Below are positions 49,941-62,952 of a stretch of DNA of 64,000 nt, piece after piece (the first letter of the stretch is position 1; each line of letters starts with the position of its first letter). The notes beneath the pieces are model-generated. The model did no database searches. It was not told where the DNA came from and was given only the letters and a program-made list of their open reading frames with translations. The position numbers and the translations under genes were made by a program. Source of the DNA: Marisa cornuarietis (lineage: Eukaryota > Mollusca > Gastropoda > Architaenioglossa > Ampullariidae). The stretch covers positions 324,001 through 388,000 of the forward strand of contig SMMW01000503.1 in NCBI GenBank assembly GCA_004794655.1. The letters run 5' to 3'.

Positions 49941-50967
49941 GGACTGCCTAGCCCTCGCCAAGATGGTGGCGTACTGTTTCGTACTATGGAATGTAGAGTA
50001 ACTAACCAAAAAAGAGGGAGAAAAATGAAATGGGAAATTGGGTTACATGTCTGTGAAGCAAAGTCTATGAGCTCAGAATGTGTGAGAGAGAGAGAGAGAG
50101 AAAGAAAGAGAGAGATTGCACAGTAAAGTTTTATCAATCTCTTGTCTGAGTCTCTCTCAGTCTTATTCATCCCCTCTGTCACTCTCGCCTCTTTGTTCTG
50201 TCTGTGTGTGTACGCGGCTGGTTACAGAAAAAATAAAGCCAACATCTGTGGTAATCTGAGCCTTGAGTGGCGTCTTCCGCGCCGGTCTCTAGACAAGAAG
50301 AGGGGGACATTTTTTTCCAGAAATAGAAGGCAGAAGGAGCAAACAACGAGGAAAGGTCTCACAGACATCATCAGATGAGAAGAGTTATGTCCTCCTGATC
50401 GCAAAGTTATCACCCGTTTTTGTCTCGGGCCTTTTAGCAAATGCTCAACTTCTGCCAGCAAAGGTCACGTGCCCTGTCTCCAAGGCAAACGATGCACGAG
50501 CGTTGGTATCTCGTTTCCATACATAAAAGTGACTGGAAATGGCGCGAGCTGGGGGTGGGTGGGGTTATAAATACTGTTATAAATTAAATGGCAGACGTGA
50601 CCATAATCTGGTACATTTCTTGATGTCTAAGGACTGAGAGAAAGTCTCAGGATAACAGATTTGGCGGTGAACAAACAATGAAATCGATTCAGATGAAATA
50701 TTTCTTTTTCTTCTTGTTCTTCTTCTGGTTCGCCATTATTAGTCCTTTATAGGCACTTGACGATGTGACCATCAGCTCTCACCAATCTTTTCGGTTTTTC
50801 GGCTTTCTCTGGCATGTACTGAATGTTACATGTAACATGTTTATCGTCTTTGTTTTTTTATGTTAAAGAAGTAGAAAAGTATTAAGGAGGAAGTTTGTAA
50901 AGCTGGTAGTCTTCAAAAAAGTATTCAAAAAGATATTTAAGGTTAGCCTTCAAAACGGCATTTTAAA

Positions 50968-51210
50968 TAATAATAATCATCATCATCATCGTGGAATTTA
51001 AATAGCGCATACCCACGCTCACGAAGGAGCATGCTCTCAGAGTTTAAAGCAAGTAGGAGACATGGACAGAATGCGAAAGACGGAAGGAGAAACAACTATG
51101 CAGACAAGTAACAAAAGACATAGAAGACACAGAGAGGAATCAGGGAACAACGAGTAAAGATGGAGAGGGTCATAAATCTGCAGAGAAAGACGAGCAGGCG
51201 GACTAGTCAA
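50968..51210 (-). repeat. Dispersed retroelement tail, copy 3
   Basis: AATAATAATAATCATCATC run, then TTTAAATAGCGCATACCCACG, GGAATCAGGGAACAACG and GCAGAGAAAGACGAGCAGG, shared with the 6.4-kb and 45.05-kb copies. Confidence 0.65.
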
Positions 51211-51892
51211 TAGACTATAATCACACATATTGACGATTACAAATTTGTTATTAGCGGACGTTTAAAAGAATCGATGGCGGAGAGATGGAGGACAAGGACG
51301 GGAAAGACTGTTTCGCAGCAAATACTAAAAAATCCGGTGACCATATATGGCTGTTCTGATTACAGGGATAGAGATCGTACGGTGATCAGACAGCGTTGCT
51401 CTGGGAATGCTTCAAAGTACGAAATCATCAGACCAAGAAGCGTACGCGCGCGCAAGCACGCACACACATATGCACGCGCTGGCACCTCCACCAGACACGT
51501 TGTCGATTCCTCGTTCGGAAAGACTTACTGCAGGAACTAAATGAAGGGAAAACAATCCCGATGAGATGGATAAAGACATACGACAGTCGTGCACAAGGAG
51601 GTCAAGAGCTGAGGGAATCGGCGGCGCTCTCAAAGTCTGGCTTTATGTAGCAATACGATCATATCAACAGGTCCGTGACAACATCAAAGGAGCGGCGGCC
51701 TGTGAACTGCAGACGTAATGTCGTACTTAGCCCCCCGCTGGACGCACGATAACTCTTGCTCCACGACAGTCGCCCGCCATATTCGACACCAGAATGCATC
51801 AGTGCGGCCACCGTAAGACAGACAATGGGATCGTTAAACGAGAATATTAAGAGGAGGGGTTTTTTTCTTTTTTTGTGGGGATAGGATGAAGC

Positions 51893-51927
51893 AGAGAGAG
51901 TGTGAGAGAGAGAGAGTGTGTGTGTGT

Positions 51928-51979
<52 letters not shown>

Positions 51980-51980
51980 A
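51893..51980. repeat. Compound (GA)n/(GT)n microsatellite
   Basis: GA run, then about 25 GT units with one interruption, then another GA run. Confidence 0.95.
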
Positions 51981-54007
51981 AAAAAATAAATACCGACGAA
52001 AGTGTAGGAGAAGAGAAAAAAAATAGTTTTTATTTTTATGTTTTGTCGAATCGTTGTCTCAGCTTCTATAATGGTCTCACTCTACGGATTAGTACTGATG
52101 CTGCTTGTAGACAACCTACTGTCTAGTCAGTTCAGATCGCTAGGTCATTTGTCAAGATTACTTCCGAGCTTACAGTTCGCCTCGGCAGCCTCCGAGAACC
52201 CCTCCTCCTCCTTTTTTTTTTTTTTTTTTTTTGTGTCTTCGTAACTTTTTCGGCATTTCTTTCTTTCTTTCTTTCCGTCCTCCCCTCCAATTTTCACTCC
52301 TTCGCTGCCTGTTCCCGCTTCAAAACGATGGTGGAGTAGGAATCACGAAAGCGAGTGGAAAGAAAAAGTTACTTGCTGTCTAATCGATGTCAGTGAATGT
52401 CTGGAACAACCGCTGTCACACAGATTGTTTTTTCATCTCGTAAAATGTTTTTGCCGTTTCATCTGTAATGACTCTACCGTCGACTACTTAACCACATACG
52501 TGACAAACACTTTTGAATGTTACCGGTACTTTTAGAGTCGACGATCCTACAACTGATTATGGGATCTCTGATGTCAAGGATTCTACAGCTGACTCTAGGA
52601 CCTCTGATGTAACATACTCCTCATTCGGGTAGAGGATTTTTGATTGTTACAACACTGGATTATAGGATATCTGAGTCACAGAACTTGTGAACAAATGTCT
52701 GCCAGAAAGAAGTGCGTCCAGTCTCGTTGTCGTGGTGACAGGCACTTTAGCCACTACTCTAGTTCTTCACCTCTGACCTTCGCCTTGATGCTGACTGCTC
52801 CCAAGATGTCTCCGTATTCTAGCATTTGTTTTTTTTTCTATTAGCCCCTCTTCGGTGTCATAAAAAATATACTTGCAATATCTGGGTGATTGGTACGCGA
52901 TGTCAGGTCTTTCCAATTCCGCAGTGTCGTCTGCTCCTGACTAAATTAGCCCTCGACATAAACTACCTGACGATCGAATTTTCCCTCATCTCTCTTATTG
53001 TACTGATCTAAAGATATTTTTTCTTTAGTGCTGTACAGTCGTGTGTCCAGAAAAACAAAACAAATAAGAAACAAAACACTTTCCAAACTTTCAATTTTTC
53101 TTTCCAAGTGTGTAAAATGTTCCCGTTGATTTGATTAGACAGACAAAAAGATAAAAAGTTGCACCGCTTTAATCGAAAGAAGAGAAATGGAAAAGAAATC
53201 CATTACTCAGATTAAAAGAGGTATATAAAAAAAGGAATACTAAACAGAAGGGACTTGTAAAGGCAAAGTTCGCCGACATGAGCAGGGCTTGTTCAAGTAG
53301 GAACGTTAATCCAGCTCATCGATCATTACGATAGTTACGGCCCCTTGCTACAACTTGTGAAGCTTGTTTTACTACAGCTTTGATTTTTCCGAAAGAAGTG
53401 ATGAAACGAAACTTGCGAATTTTTTTTTTAACATACTGCAGCTGAGGTTGGGTAAGCTAGAGGCATGGGCTGCAGTTAAATCCTTCGTTTCTTTGTTAAG
53501 CCCTGGATTCATGGTATCAATAAATATTTGCTGATATTGCCTCATCTCGTGAGCAGACCAGTCAGATGCACGCAGTTCCACTGAAGCAGGAAAACCAAAG
53601 GAAGAAGACCAAAATCAAAGCAACAACGAGTTATCGAAGTGTACAGATCAGTGCAAGGATAAACATCAAACCTAACTGCAACTTTCAAACGTCTTGCGCA
53701 TCTATCGCAAAACTTCAGAGGGCAAAAAAAAAAAAAATAAAATAAAAATAAAAATAAAAAATAACAAAAGTCAATAAAACAAGCCGACTTTGATCGTGTC
53801 TGATCTCCAGAACTATGTTCGCAGCACTTTACATCTGCGAGAAATCCCGTGACATGGCGACATCCCCTGCTGCAGGACCTCGCTTTGATTTCTGTCACTT
53901 CTGATTCAATGCACAAAACCGGACTGAAACGGAAGAAATGTCCAGTGGGTTCACAAAGCGAGAGACTCCTTTTAAACTTTTCTCAGACTTTAACTTTTCA
54001 GCTTATA

Positions 54008-54092
54008 ATGGACGCCGACTGGGGATTTCCCGGTGGGTATGATGGAACCACACATTGGCTGGACGACTTTTTACTGGACACTGGCTGGAAAG
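54008..54092 (+). CDS. Candidate first coding exon of an unidentified gene
   Basis: ATG at 54008 opens a frame reading MDADWGFPGGYDG, then WLDDFLLDTGW, and reaches a GAAAG|GTAGAA donor-like site at 54093. The mix of Trp, Asp, Phe and Gly looks protein-like and unlike the surrounding low-complexity DNA. The acidic-hydrophobic WLDDFLLDTGW could be an activation-domain-type motif. I recognise no family and find no following exon. Confidence 0.25.
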
Positions 54093-54589
54093 GTAGAAAT
54101 GAGTGTACACGACAATGACAAGAACCAAAAATAGAGAAAGTCAGTAAGGAAGTGACAAAATTAGAGATGAAGAGCATAAAGACAGTTTTTTTTAAATAGG
54201 AAAGCATCAAAGCTGATAAATTTGACATTCATCTGTGTCAGCCTAGAACGGTTTTCATTGTTGAAATACTACTCTGAGCCTTCCTCTTCTTTTTGGTTAG
54301 TTTCTGAGTTGGTCGTGAGACTGTGGAGGCGCACCTTTATCCATAGGTTAGTCTTTTGTGCACACTTAGAAAAGAAATAAATAGCAGCAGAATAACAAGG
54401 AAAGCAAGTCTTGTATTGTGTGCTTGAGTGAGAGCGGGTCATCTCAACTCGTTATCTCGCCAGTCACGCCTCTCGCCACATTTTCTTTCGGATTTTCCTC
54501 AAAATTACCCCTAGATATGGATCACGATATCACCACCCTCGGTTCTACCTTATTGTTTATGATGGATGGTGGCGAGACAACGAAATGAG

Positions 54590-54592
<3 letters not shown>

Positions 54593-54631
<39 letters not shown>
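54593..54631. repeat. (TG)n microsatellite
   Basis: About 19 TG units, followed by CT and CA runs to 54650. Confidence 0.97.
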
Positions 54632-54633
<2 letters not shown>

Positions 54634-54800
54634 CTCTCTCACACACACAGAGGAGGTGGTGCTCGACATATATTGTCTTTTTTAAGCGAGTTGGCAGCGG
54701 AGGAAGCATACACGACAGTCGAATGTCAGGTTTAGAAAATTTATCAGTGGAAAAAGATAAGCTGGCTGGTTTACCTCGAAAAATAAGTTAGGAAACTACA

Positions 54801-54848
54801 CCCACCCACCCACCCACCCACCCACCAAACACACACACACACACACAC
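54801..54848. repeat. (CCCA)n then (AC)n microsatellites
   Basis: Six to seven CCCA units followed by ten AC units. Confidence 0.95.
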
Positions 54849-55327
54849 TGTCTCTGGATAAACGTCAGTGTTCTATTATTTCTTTAACTTTTAAATATAA
54901 TTTCTGTAATTGTAATATACATCGTTTTAGCCATAATATCCTAGTTTTCACATGTGCCGTCGCATTGCATGCCGGGAACAGCGGTGCTTTCCTTGAGACA
55001 CAGGCCTGGCCGAGCAGATCGAAAAGGTTAACAGCTCCGCATCAGACACATTTTTCCGTCTGTCTGGCCCCGAACATGGCGCCTCCTGGAGCAAAAGGTC
55101 GTGGGCAATGCATTCTTCTTTCTGAAAGAGACTCGCTAAGCCTTACCTGCTGCTGGTGCAGTATTCGTCGCTGAGCAGGGATGGGGTTAAGACGGCGGTA
55201 ATTATTTCAGTGTGAAATGGTAATTTGTAATCTGTAATACTCACCCACACAACTTTCGAGGACGTCTGAAGGAACTGAATTACGATCAGTTAGTTTTCTG
55301 AGGGTCTGTTTTTGTGTACTTTTATTG

Positions 55328-55329
55328 AC

Positions 55330-55379
<50 letters not shown>
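55328..55379. repeat. (CA)n microsatellite
   Basis: About 26 uninterrupted CA units. Confidence 0.97.
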
Positions 55380-55380
<1 letters not shown>

Positions 55381-56283
55381 GAGTATTCACTTCGCAGACT
55401 AGTATTCCCAACGGCCACATGTGTAAACCAATATTCACAGACCATTTTATATACATGCAGTCGATACATAAGACCACCCCGCTTCAGTCACTTATACATA
55501 GCCCTTGTTTCTAACTCCCTCACGCACACGTACATACACATATGCACGCAGTTTTTTTTTCTCTGTCTCTCACACACAAACACACATACACGCACCCACG
55601 CACACTGAGGTCATTAGGTCGTGGATTGGAACAGTCAGGGTTTCATTCTCTCTCTCTGTCTCACACACATGGCGCCAACATCTTTCCTGTCTCTTCAACA
55701 CTTTCCCGCCGCCAGCTAGCGCCATTATTTCGGGTCCATTATTTGTCTCTCGGGGACGGCTTCTTCAACTTGCACTTGCTCACTGTCACTAAACAGTGCA
55801 TCTCGGTGCAGGATATCACCCCTTTCCTCCCCAGCTCCCGCCTCCTGTTCCAGCTACCCTATCTAGAAGCGCGACATCATTCCTGAGAGAAGATGCTCTA
55901 ACAATAAGTTAACCCCGGGAAGTACTCTGACCTGAGCTTTACAGGAAAAGGCAAGTGAATGGGCAGACTGGACTTAAATGATAGGTATTGACGTTCTGAA
56001 CAGCTTCCACGTAGTAATTTCACATAGTAAAACAATCGTTTACTTTTCAGTCGCATCTAAAACACAGTTCTCGAGCGATACAAGAAAGCCGCCATGTTTT
56101 GTACTCGAGTGATGTCATCGAAAACTTAGGTCGTCATGTCTACCTTCAGTCTTCAAAATGAATGGTCGAGACCTCGGGCATCGTACACCTGGGGATCGTG
56201 CCAAACAAGTTCGAACTCGAGATGAGGCTGGCGTTGAAGATGAGTTCTTTTTCGTCAAATAGTATCTCCTGTGTCACGAGCGC

Positions 56284-56463
56284 AGTCCGAGGGCGCGACA
56301 GTTAGCGCCTGTCACCAGTACAGTGAGGGTTGGTTGTCCTGGGTTCAGATCTCGTCTCGGGCACGCTATTCTTTCTCTGCATGTGGCATCTGTTTACAGG
56401 GCTGACTGCCTTGTCTTAATATAGTTTTAGTTTCTGGCTCGGCGTAGAACCCTAATTCCCCCT
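56284..56463 (+). mobile_element. tRNA-derived SINE family 2, copy 3
   Basis: CAGTTAGCGCCTGTCACCAG, B-box-like GGTTCAGATCTC, TCTCGGGCACGCTATTC, CTCTGCATGTGGCATCTG and a C-rich AATTCCCCC end. Confidence 0.85.
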
Positions 56464-57789
56464 TCCCTCCTATGTCATGAATAATGTTAATTCCCTTTCC
56501 TTCACGAAAGAGTACCAAAATTGCTGGACGCTGAAAAGCTTTTTTAGACCCTAGTAGAAGTATCAGTTCATTTAAAACCCGAAAATGTGAGCAAAAAAAA
56601 ATCACAACCTTAGTATCTATCATTTTAGCCCAGTTTCCCTTTTCCTTTAACTTCTCCTGTCTCCTAAAATAGCCTTATTTAGGTTCTGGAACCGTCGGAT
56701 TTTCTTTTTCTAGTCAGGGTTCGCGCCAAATTTATTACTAGGATAACGAACATGCGCAGTTTGTTTCTGAGAATAGTGCAAAGGCTGTTCAGCGGGGAAA
56801 AAATTGAGCGGGGAGGAGAGATAGGAGGTCTTGACAATGAAACTGCATGAGAGTACAATCCTGGTGTCGATCTGTTTTTGACATCTTTCAGTGCATCGTG
56901 ATGTCCCTGGCTAAATATTAATGTGTCAAGAACCGAGTGGTTTTCAGAAGGTATCCAGATATTCAGATTTGGGGAATCATGCTTAGTCATCATCATCATC
57001 CATAAAAACAACGAAACGATGTATTATCTGTGTATTTGAAAAAACATCGAACTTATAAAAATTACTTGCGATAGCTTTAATAAATAATGTCATGAGTTTA
57101 ATTCATGTTGGTGTGGTACATATTTTAGCTATTATTAGTATCATTGTTAAGTTTACCTTCCTCATATAACACAGTTTTGTATGTGCTTGTATTTACTTTG
57201 TACTTATCTTTTATCTGTGTACATTTATTGAAGCGTTGTATGGGTGAACTGTTAATTGTGTATAGTTAAAATTTCTCCACACCCCTCAAAGAATGAATGC
57301 ATAAAAATAAAAGTAAAAAAAAAAAAGTAAAATGTAGGCCAGATTTGTAACATTGACTAGTTTGACAGAATTTTTATGGACAAAGCTTACCTGTTCAAAA
57401 GACTGGTTTTGTGGCACCCGATGGCTCAGTAAGTTCATGACTCCTATGGCGCGGTCCCTCCTATGCCCCCCCTTTCCCCACTCCCCTGCATACCCTGTCC
57501 CTGCAGCGACAGTTCGCGAGGGTGTAGAGACCCAGGCACCCTGCCCTCGGCTAAAGTCCTTTCTCGGTATAAGATATTGTCCCGTCAGGGCAGATGGTTG
57601 ACATGCGACAGGTGGGTTAACGGTTAATCCGAAGAGCGTTAACGAAAGACGGTGCTGAATAAAAAAAAAAAAAGCAAACAGGAGCAGAAGAGATTCCGCG
57701 ATAAGATTTGAAAAGTTTCTCACCTGACACGCTGTTCTATCAGCCGCGAGCCCCCCCCCCTCCTTGTCCAGCTTTCCGCGGTCATGTCA

Positions 57790-57803
57790 GTAGCCATGGT
57801 AAC
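57790..57803 (+). promoter_or_regulatory. Perfect RFX X-box motif
   Basis: GTAGCC-AT-GGTAAC matches the X-box consensus GTNRCC-N0-3-RGYAAC at every fixed position. X-boxes bind RFX factors upstream of ciliary genes. It sits in a GC-richer stretch (57.72-57.98 kb), but no gene start is recognisable beside it. Confidence 0.4.
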
Positions 57804-58048
57804 AAGGCGGCGAGTCAGGCCAGAGGTCAGAGGTCGGCTGTCTCCTAGGAAACGCCGTGTTCACTTTACGTGTCACTTGGGGGGGGGGAAGAAGAGAGAG
57901 AGGGGGATTGCGTGGTGGCGTGAACGAGTGTAACGGTATCTAACGAGAGCTGTCCCTACCCCACCCCTTGCTCACCTGCACTAGTTACCTGGCTTCCCTT
58001 GTGCTCATACTTCCTGGTTCCTAGCCCCATCCCCGCGCACTCACTTTC

Positions 58049-58049
58049 C

Positions 58050-58127
<78 letters not shown>
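58049..58127. repeat. (CT)n then (CA)n microsatellites
   Basis: About 14 CT units followed by about 24 CA units with one interruption. A CT-rich stretch continues at 58250-58390. Confidence 0.97.
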
Positions 58128-58131
<4 letters not shown>

Positions 58132-59259
58132 CCCTTCTCCTTTCCCAGGCTTGGCAAGGATCTCAGTGTCCGTATCAGGTGAATTCATTTACCCATGGCA
58201 GGTGCGAATGCCGTCTCGCGTTAATGGATTTCACAGAATTAAAATTCTTAGTCTCTCTCTCTCTCTCCACTCTCTCTGTTTCCAAATCCTTTCTATCTCT
58301 ATCTCCCTTTCTCCCCCCTCTCTCTCTCTCTTTCTGCTCTCCCTCTCTCCATGTCGTTGTCTCTCTTTCTCTATCTCCATCTCAATGTTTAGTTCCGGTC
58401 GTCTCTCTCGGTTTTCCTTTTTTTCAGTCGTCCTTCTACAAAAACCTTCTAAATCGTATAAATAACTTCCAGCTGTTGACCAAGTTTGGCAAAGTTATCT
58501 GCGAAGGTTACGAACCAATTGTTTTGGCTAATACACGTGCAACTTCCCGTAGAAAGTTTGACATATTCGGCATTTTGCCCAAGCAAACCACAAGTCATCC
58601 GTCGTCAAATGTTTTCTCAAAACGAGATCAGAGATTTGAAGGAGTCTGATGTCCCGTTGGACTAGCTCTCCGGATTTCTTTGGATTTTTACATTTTTCTG
58701 AGTTACTTTTTTATTCTGGACTACAATTGACTTCTTGTTGACTAGTGAATGTGCTGGACTGTGTTTCGTGGCTGTGACATTTTGTTTCACTTTTTCAGCT
58801 TCAGCAAATCCGTTGACTAACAGTCCTTTCTTCCACGATGCCATTTTCATTTCAGTCCAGTTTCTTGTCTGTGGACATCGACAGCGAGATGAAGCTCGTG
58901 CAATGTGGTAAACTTCTTGATGACGAGGCAACAAAATCTGTGAACACCTGGTTAGACACACGGAAAGGTTTATCCCAAACATTCTTGGTCTGTTGTTTCT
59001 AATGGCTTCCCCGGTGACAGAAACAATTGCAGATGTAAAGTCTTGATGGTGGAACGTGTAACCAGGCTCCACAGACAACTCTGGTCGTTAGTTTTCTTTT
59101 GTCTACAGGATTTCTTTTCCATAATTTGTGCATTTATTTTTATTTCATGAACATGTTGGATAATGGACTATTGTGTTCAGTCACTTGTTTATTAAATATC
59201 ATTACACTTTTCACCCGTTCCTCCCTTTAACCCCTTTTCTTTCCTATCGTTTTGGTTGG

Positions 59260-59357
59260 CTTCTTCAATTGTTATCATTATTATTTTTATGATGATTATT
59301 GTTTGTTAAGTGCCATGAGCTTGGTCATATGGCGCTATATAAATAAATAATAATTTT
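59260..59357 (+). repeat. LINE/SINE 3' tail
   Basis: TTGTTAAGTGCCATGAGCTTG, then ATGGCGCTATATAAATAAAT and an AATAAT end. This is the common 3' tail of CR1/L2-type elements, and matches the tail logic of the copies at 6.4, 8.9, 45.05 and 50.97 kb. Confidence 0.65.
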
Positions 59358-59835
59358 TTTCAAGGAGGGCATACACTTAGACATGTAAATAAATAATCCA
59401 GATCTTGAGAGACACTTTTCTTTGTAAAAGTGTTTTACTTTTCCTACGGGAGCTAGAGCAAAAGCTCTCAAAATCCATCGGTGAATCCTTCAAAAATTAA
59501 AGATGACGACGATGACAATGATAACAGACAATGATAGTGGTGCTTTACAAAATTGAAAAAAATGGTAACCAGCAATAACACCCCTTCCTTGCCGACACAA
59601 AGGAGAGCAAGAAGATCAATAGGATACATAATACCTCCTGCTTGTTGGTCACACTGACTCAACACAAAAAATTAAACAACCCCGACATTCGCACGTCACA
59701 CCCTGGGCTGGCGGAGCCAAGAGTTGCTAACATTTTAAATGCTAGAGAAGCATCACGACAATTTTCTTTCTAAAGTTTTTCTATTCTTCCTTTTTCTTTA
59801 TTTCTCCACGATCTCTCTCTCTCTCTTTTTGGCAG

Positions 59836-60014
59836 GACGGTCCAGTGGTGCAGCGGTTAGCGCCTGTCACCAATGCAGTGGGGATTGGGTGTCCTGGGTT
59901 CAGATCTTGTCTCGGGCATGCTGTTTTTTCTCTGCATGTGGCATCTGTTTACCGACTGGGTGCTTGCCTTAGTTGCTTACTCGGCCTAAAACACCAATTA
60001 ACACCTTTCCCCCA
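59836..60014 (+). mobile_element. tRNA-derived SINE family 2, copy 4
   Basis: The most complete 5' end: GGACGGTCCAGTGGTGCAGCG, then GGTTAGCGCCTGTCACCAATG, GGGTTCAGATCTTGTCTCG and CTCTGCATGTGGCATCTG. Confidence 0.88.
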
Positions 60015-60114
60015 TTTCTCTGGCAGCTTTCACGGTTTGTGTGTCTTTATGCTGCACGGTACGGGCATCTAAACAAGATGAACAAACCCGACAGGCTGCT
60101 AATACCACTTAAGC

Positions 60115-60116
<2 letters not shown>

Positions 60117-60160
<44 letters not shown>
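60117..60160. repeat. (TG)n microsatellite
   Basis: About 22 TG units. Confidence 0.97.
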
Positions 60161-60161
<1 letters not shown>

Positions 60162-62357
60162 ACGTTTTTGTAATTGAGTTGTTCTTCCCCTTTATCGATA
60201 GCAAAGAATGTTCACGTTGCTAAGGTTTTAGCGCTTACCCTACATTTCATTGGCTGATGACTAATTATGCAGATGTTTATATTTATCACCACCCCCTGTA
60301 CACACTTCACATTTCCATTACCTGTCATGTTTAAGGACCCAGCGCAATTTCTATATATAGATGACTTGCCCCGCTCAGTAGTGGAATCGATAAAATGCTT
60401 CTTTGTTTCTCTCTCTCTCTCTCACTCACTCAATGCCAAGCAACTTACCAAGGGAAAAACATGCACTTTTGCTTGGTGGATAGTGGTGCACGTCATTTCA
60501 AAGTTTAGTCTCAAAATAATATTAAAAAAACCCTCCCGTAGGATCTGCTTGCTGATGGTCCACTTAGACGTTGTAATTTTTTTCAAGACGATTGCAATGT
60601 ATCATTGTTACAATAGTGTTGCAATATAATATAATATTGCAACCCCATCTTCCTCTCATTCAGCAAAGGACACTCACAGCTGGCTTGAAGCTGACCTCAT
60701 AGAACATATTTGCAGAAAATTATGGGTTAAAGTATACAGCAGACGAACTTAACAAAACGCTATTTGTGGTAGCGACTGCAGCTACCGTAGTCATTTTCTT
60801 CTAAAAAGCAAAAAGAGAAAGAGAAAAAGAAATACAAAAACAAAATTCTGGCTAAGGCAAGAAGTCGTCAAGGCGCCTGTGCAAGGCTTTTGCAAGAAAG
60901 ATCATCGGAAGACTCCAGAAGGAGCAGGGTCTTGCTGCGTGTGCCTCACGGGATTCGCGGTCAAGACTGTCAGGAGACCTGTAATTACACTACCCAGTGC
61001 ACGAGCAATTTCAATAATGCTTCTTTGGCCTTATCTCTCTTTATGTAATTAGGATGAGCTTGAACAAAAATACATGGGTAATGTCCCAATATCAATATCA
61101 ATTGAAAAAAAAACAGTTTTCCTCTGACCACGACGCCATTTTAATGTTGTAATTTGAAAGTAAAAGGGAGCCCGGTCTATTCCAATACAGCCTGTTCATT
61201 TATTTACTTATATATATTTATATATAGATGTCTGTGTGTCCTTGTTTCAAGTCCTTTCAAGAACCTTGCGCAAAACTCGCAAACCCAGAAAATTTCGCTT
61301 AGTGCACGTGAGTCGCCATTTAATCATGGAAGGTTGGCCTTCACCTTTCAGACACCGCAAACCACGTGCAGCGCGCAGCTATACAGAGACCACGGGAAAC
61401 TTTTATTATTATTAAACGTTGAATGCTTTTTTTTTTTACATTGGAACTAACTGTTAAAGCACAATAACTGGTACTTTCCAAGAGGGTAGTTCTGAACAAA
61501 CAGAGAAAGTGATGGCTGAAGAACATCAAGGAGTGGACAGGACAGGCCGCCAGTTGGGAGACCTTCTGAACGGGGTGTAGACGAGGCCCGACTGGTGGTC
61601 CTTCCCCATTGGTGGGTCTCAGCATGTCCTTACCAAAGTCTGGTCACAGTAAAGGGAGGGAAGGGAGCGTTCATAGCAGGATACTGTCCAAGAATGTAAT
61701 TTCAAAAATGATACTTTCAAACACTGTAATTTAGAAAGGTACTTCAAACAAAACTCACTTTTAGACATGTAGAGGAGTACTTTCTAGACATGCAATTCCG
61801 TGTTGGCTGATTTCGAACAGAGTACATTCCAATAATGTAAATTTGAACAGGGCACTTAACGACTGTGTCACTTCGAAAAGTATTTTTTCAACAGTGTCAT
61901 TTACATCAGGATACTTTCCAACAGTGCCATTTAAAACATTGTATTAATTTCTAGCGGGGTATTTTTCGAAGGAAAGACATCATCGCTGTCTCTATCAATG
62001 TAGTAGTGACCTAAAAGGTAATACTGGCTAATTACAAATTAAAGTGCATAGTATTTTGGGATTTCTGAGTATCCTGAGCTAGTCATATACGATTTTATGA
62101 AAACTGTGTCAGCCGACGCTTTAGAAAATGAAACAATTTTCTTATAACTTCAGCGAAAGCCAGTATTTTCATCTGAAACTCCAAAGAAAGAAAGAAATAT
62201 GCGAGTTTGGTTCTTGTTTTACATTAATTTTCATTTCAACTATTTATAACAAAAGGCCACTAGTGTCGTCGCCACCACACTTGATTGCGACTAATTTTGT
62301 ACAAATGTGGACACAAAAACTCTTAACGGCAAGTCTTAATGTGATTAAATTACTAAA

Positions 62358-62359
<2 letters not shown>
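60161..62359. other. Non-coding stretch, no features recognised
   Basis: Short unsupported open frames only. 61670-61970 carries a loosely iterated ACTTTC(C/A)AA-A--GT-ATTT phrase spaced irregularly, which may be a decayed tandem array. Confidence 0.4.

Positions 62360-62443
<84 letters not shown>
62360..62443. repeat. (ATC)n microsatellite
   Basis: About 28 uninterrupted ATC units. It creates poly-Ser and poly-Asp frames that I do not consider genes. Confidence 0.97.
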
Positions 62444-62868
62444 TTTTTGTATTCTTATTTTTCAACATTTGTCTTGTTCTGTTTATTGTCCTTGATGGTT
62501 TTTGTTTTACATTTTCTAGCTTTCTTGTCTATTTTTGTCTTTTTTCAGTTCTCATTGTTCTTATTATTTTGTTTCTCTTCCTCTTCTTTTTTTCATCATC
62601 ATTTTTTTCTTCTGTTATCATTATTAATGTGCAGCAGCAAAGTATCATGGCGAAATAGTGCAGCCCGGTGAACAGGTGCAACATATATGAAGACAAGTTT
62701 GTGTGGGAGATGCTGAGCTCATTTCAAACAGTATGAACTTTAAATGTGTCTTTAAATCAAAAAGAGGGCGACGAGCTCTCTACTTATTCTTCTTCCCATA
62801 ATAGTCTCTAAGTGTGCCATACCATTTGATCTGTGGCTAATATTCTGTTATCACGGAGAAGAACATGT

Positions 62869-62949
<81 letters not shown>
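62869..62949. repeat. (CG)n then (CA)n microsatellite
   Basis: Four CG units followed by about 36 CA units. Confidence 0.97.

Positions 62950-62952
<3 letters not shown>

Noticed and set aside
57999..58649. 216-codon open frame with Ser-Leu and Thr-His runs
   Set aside because: Most of it is translation of CT and CA microsatellites; the remaining part shows no domain.
62128..62658. Long open frame rich in Ser over the ATC repeat
   Set aside because: The frame is kept open by about 28 ATC units flanked by T-rich DNA; no protein similarity or splice context.
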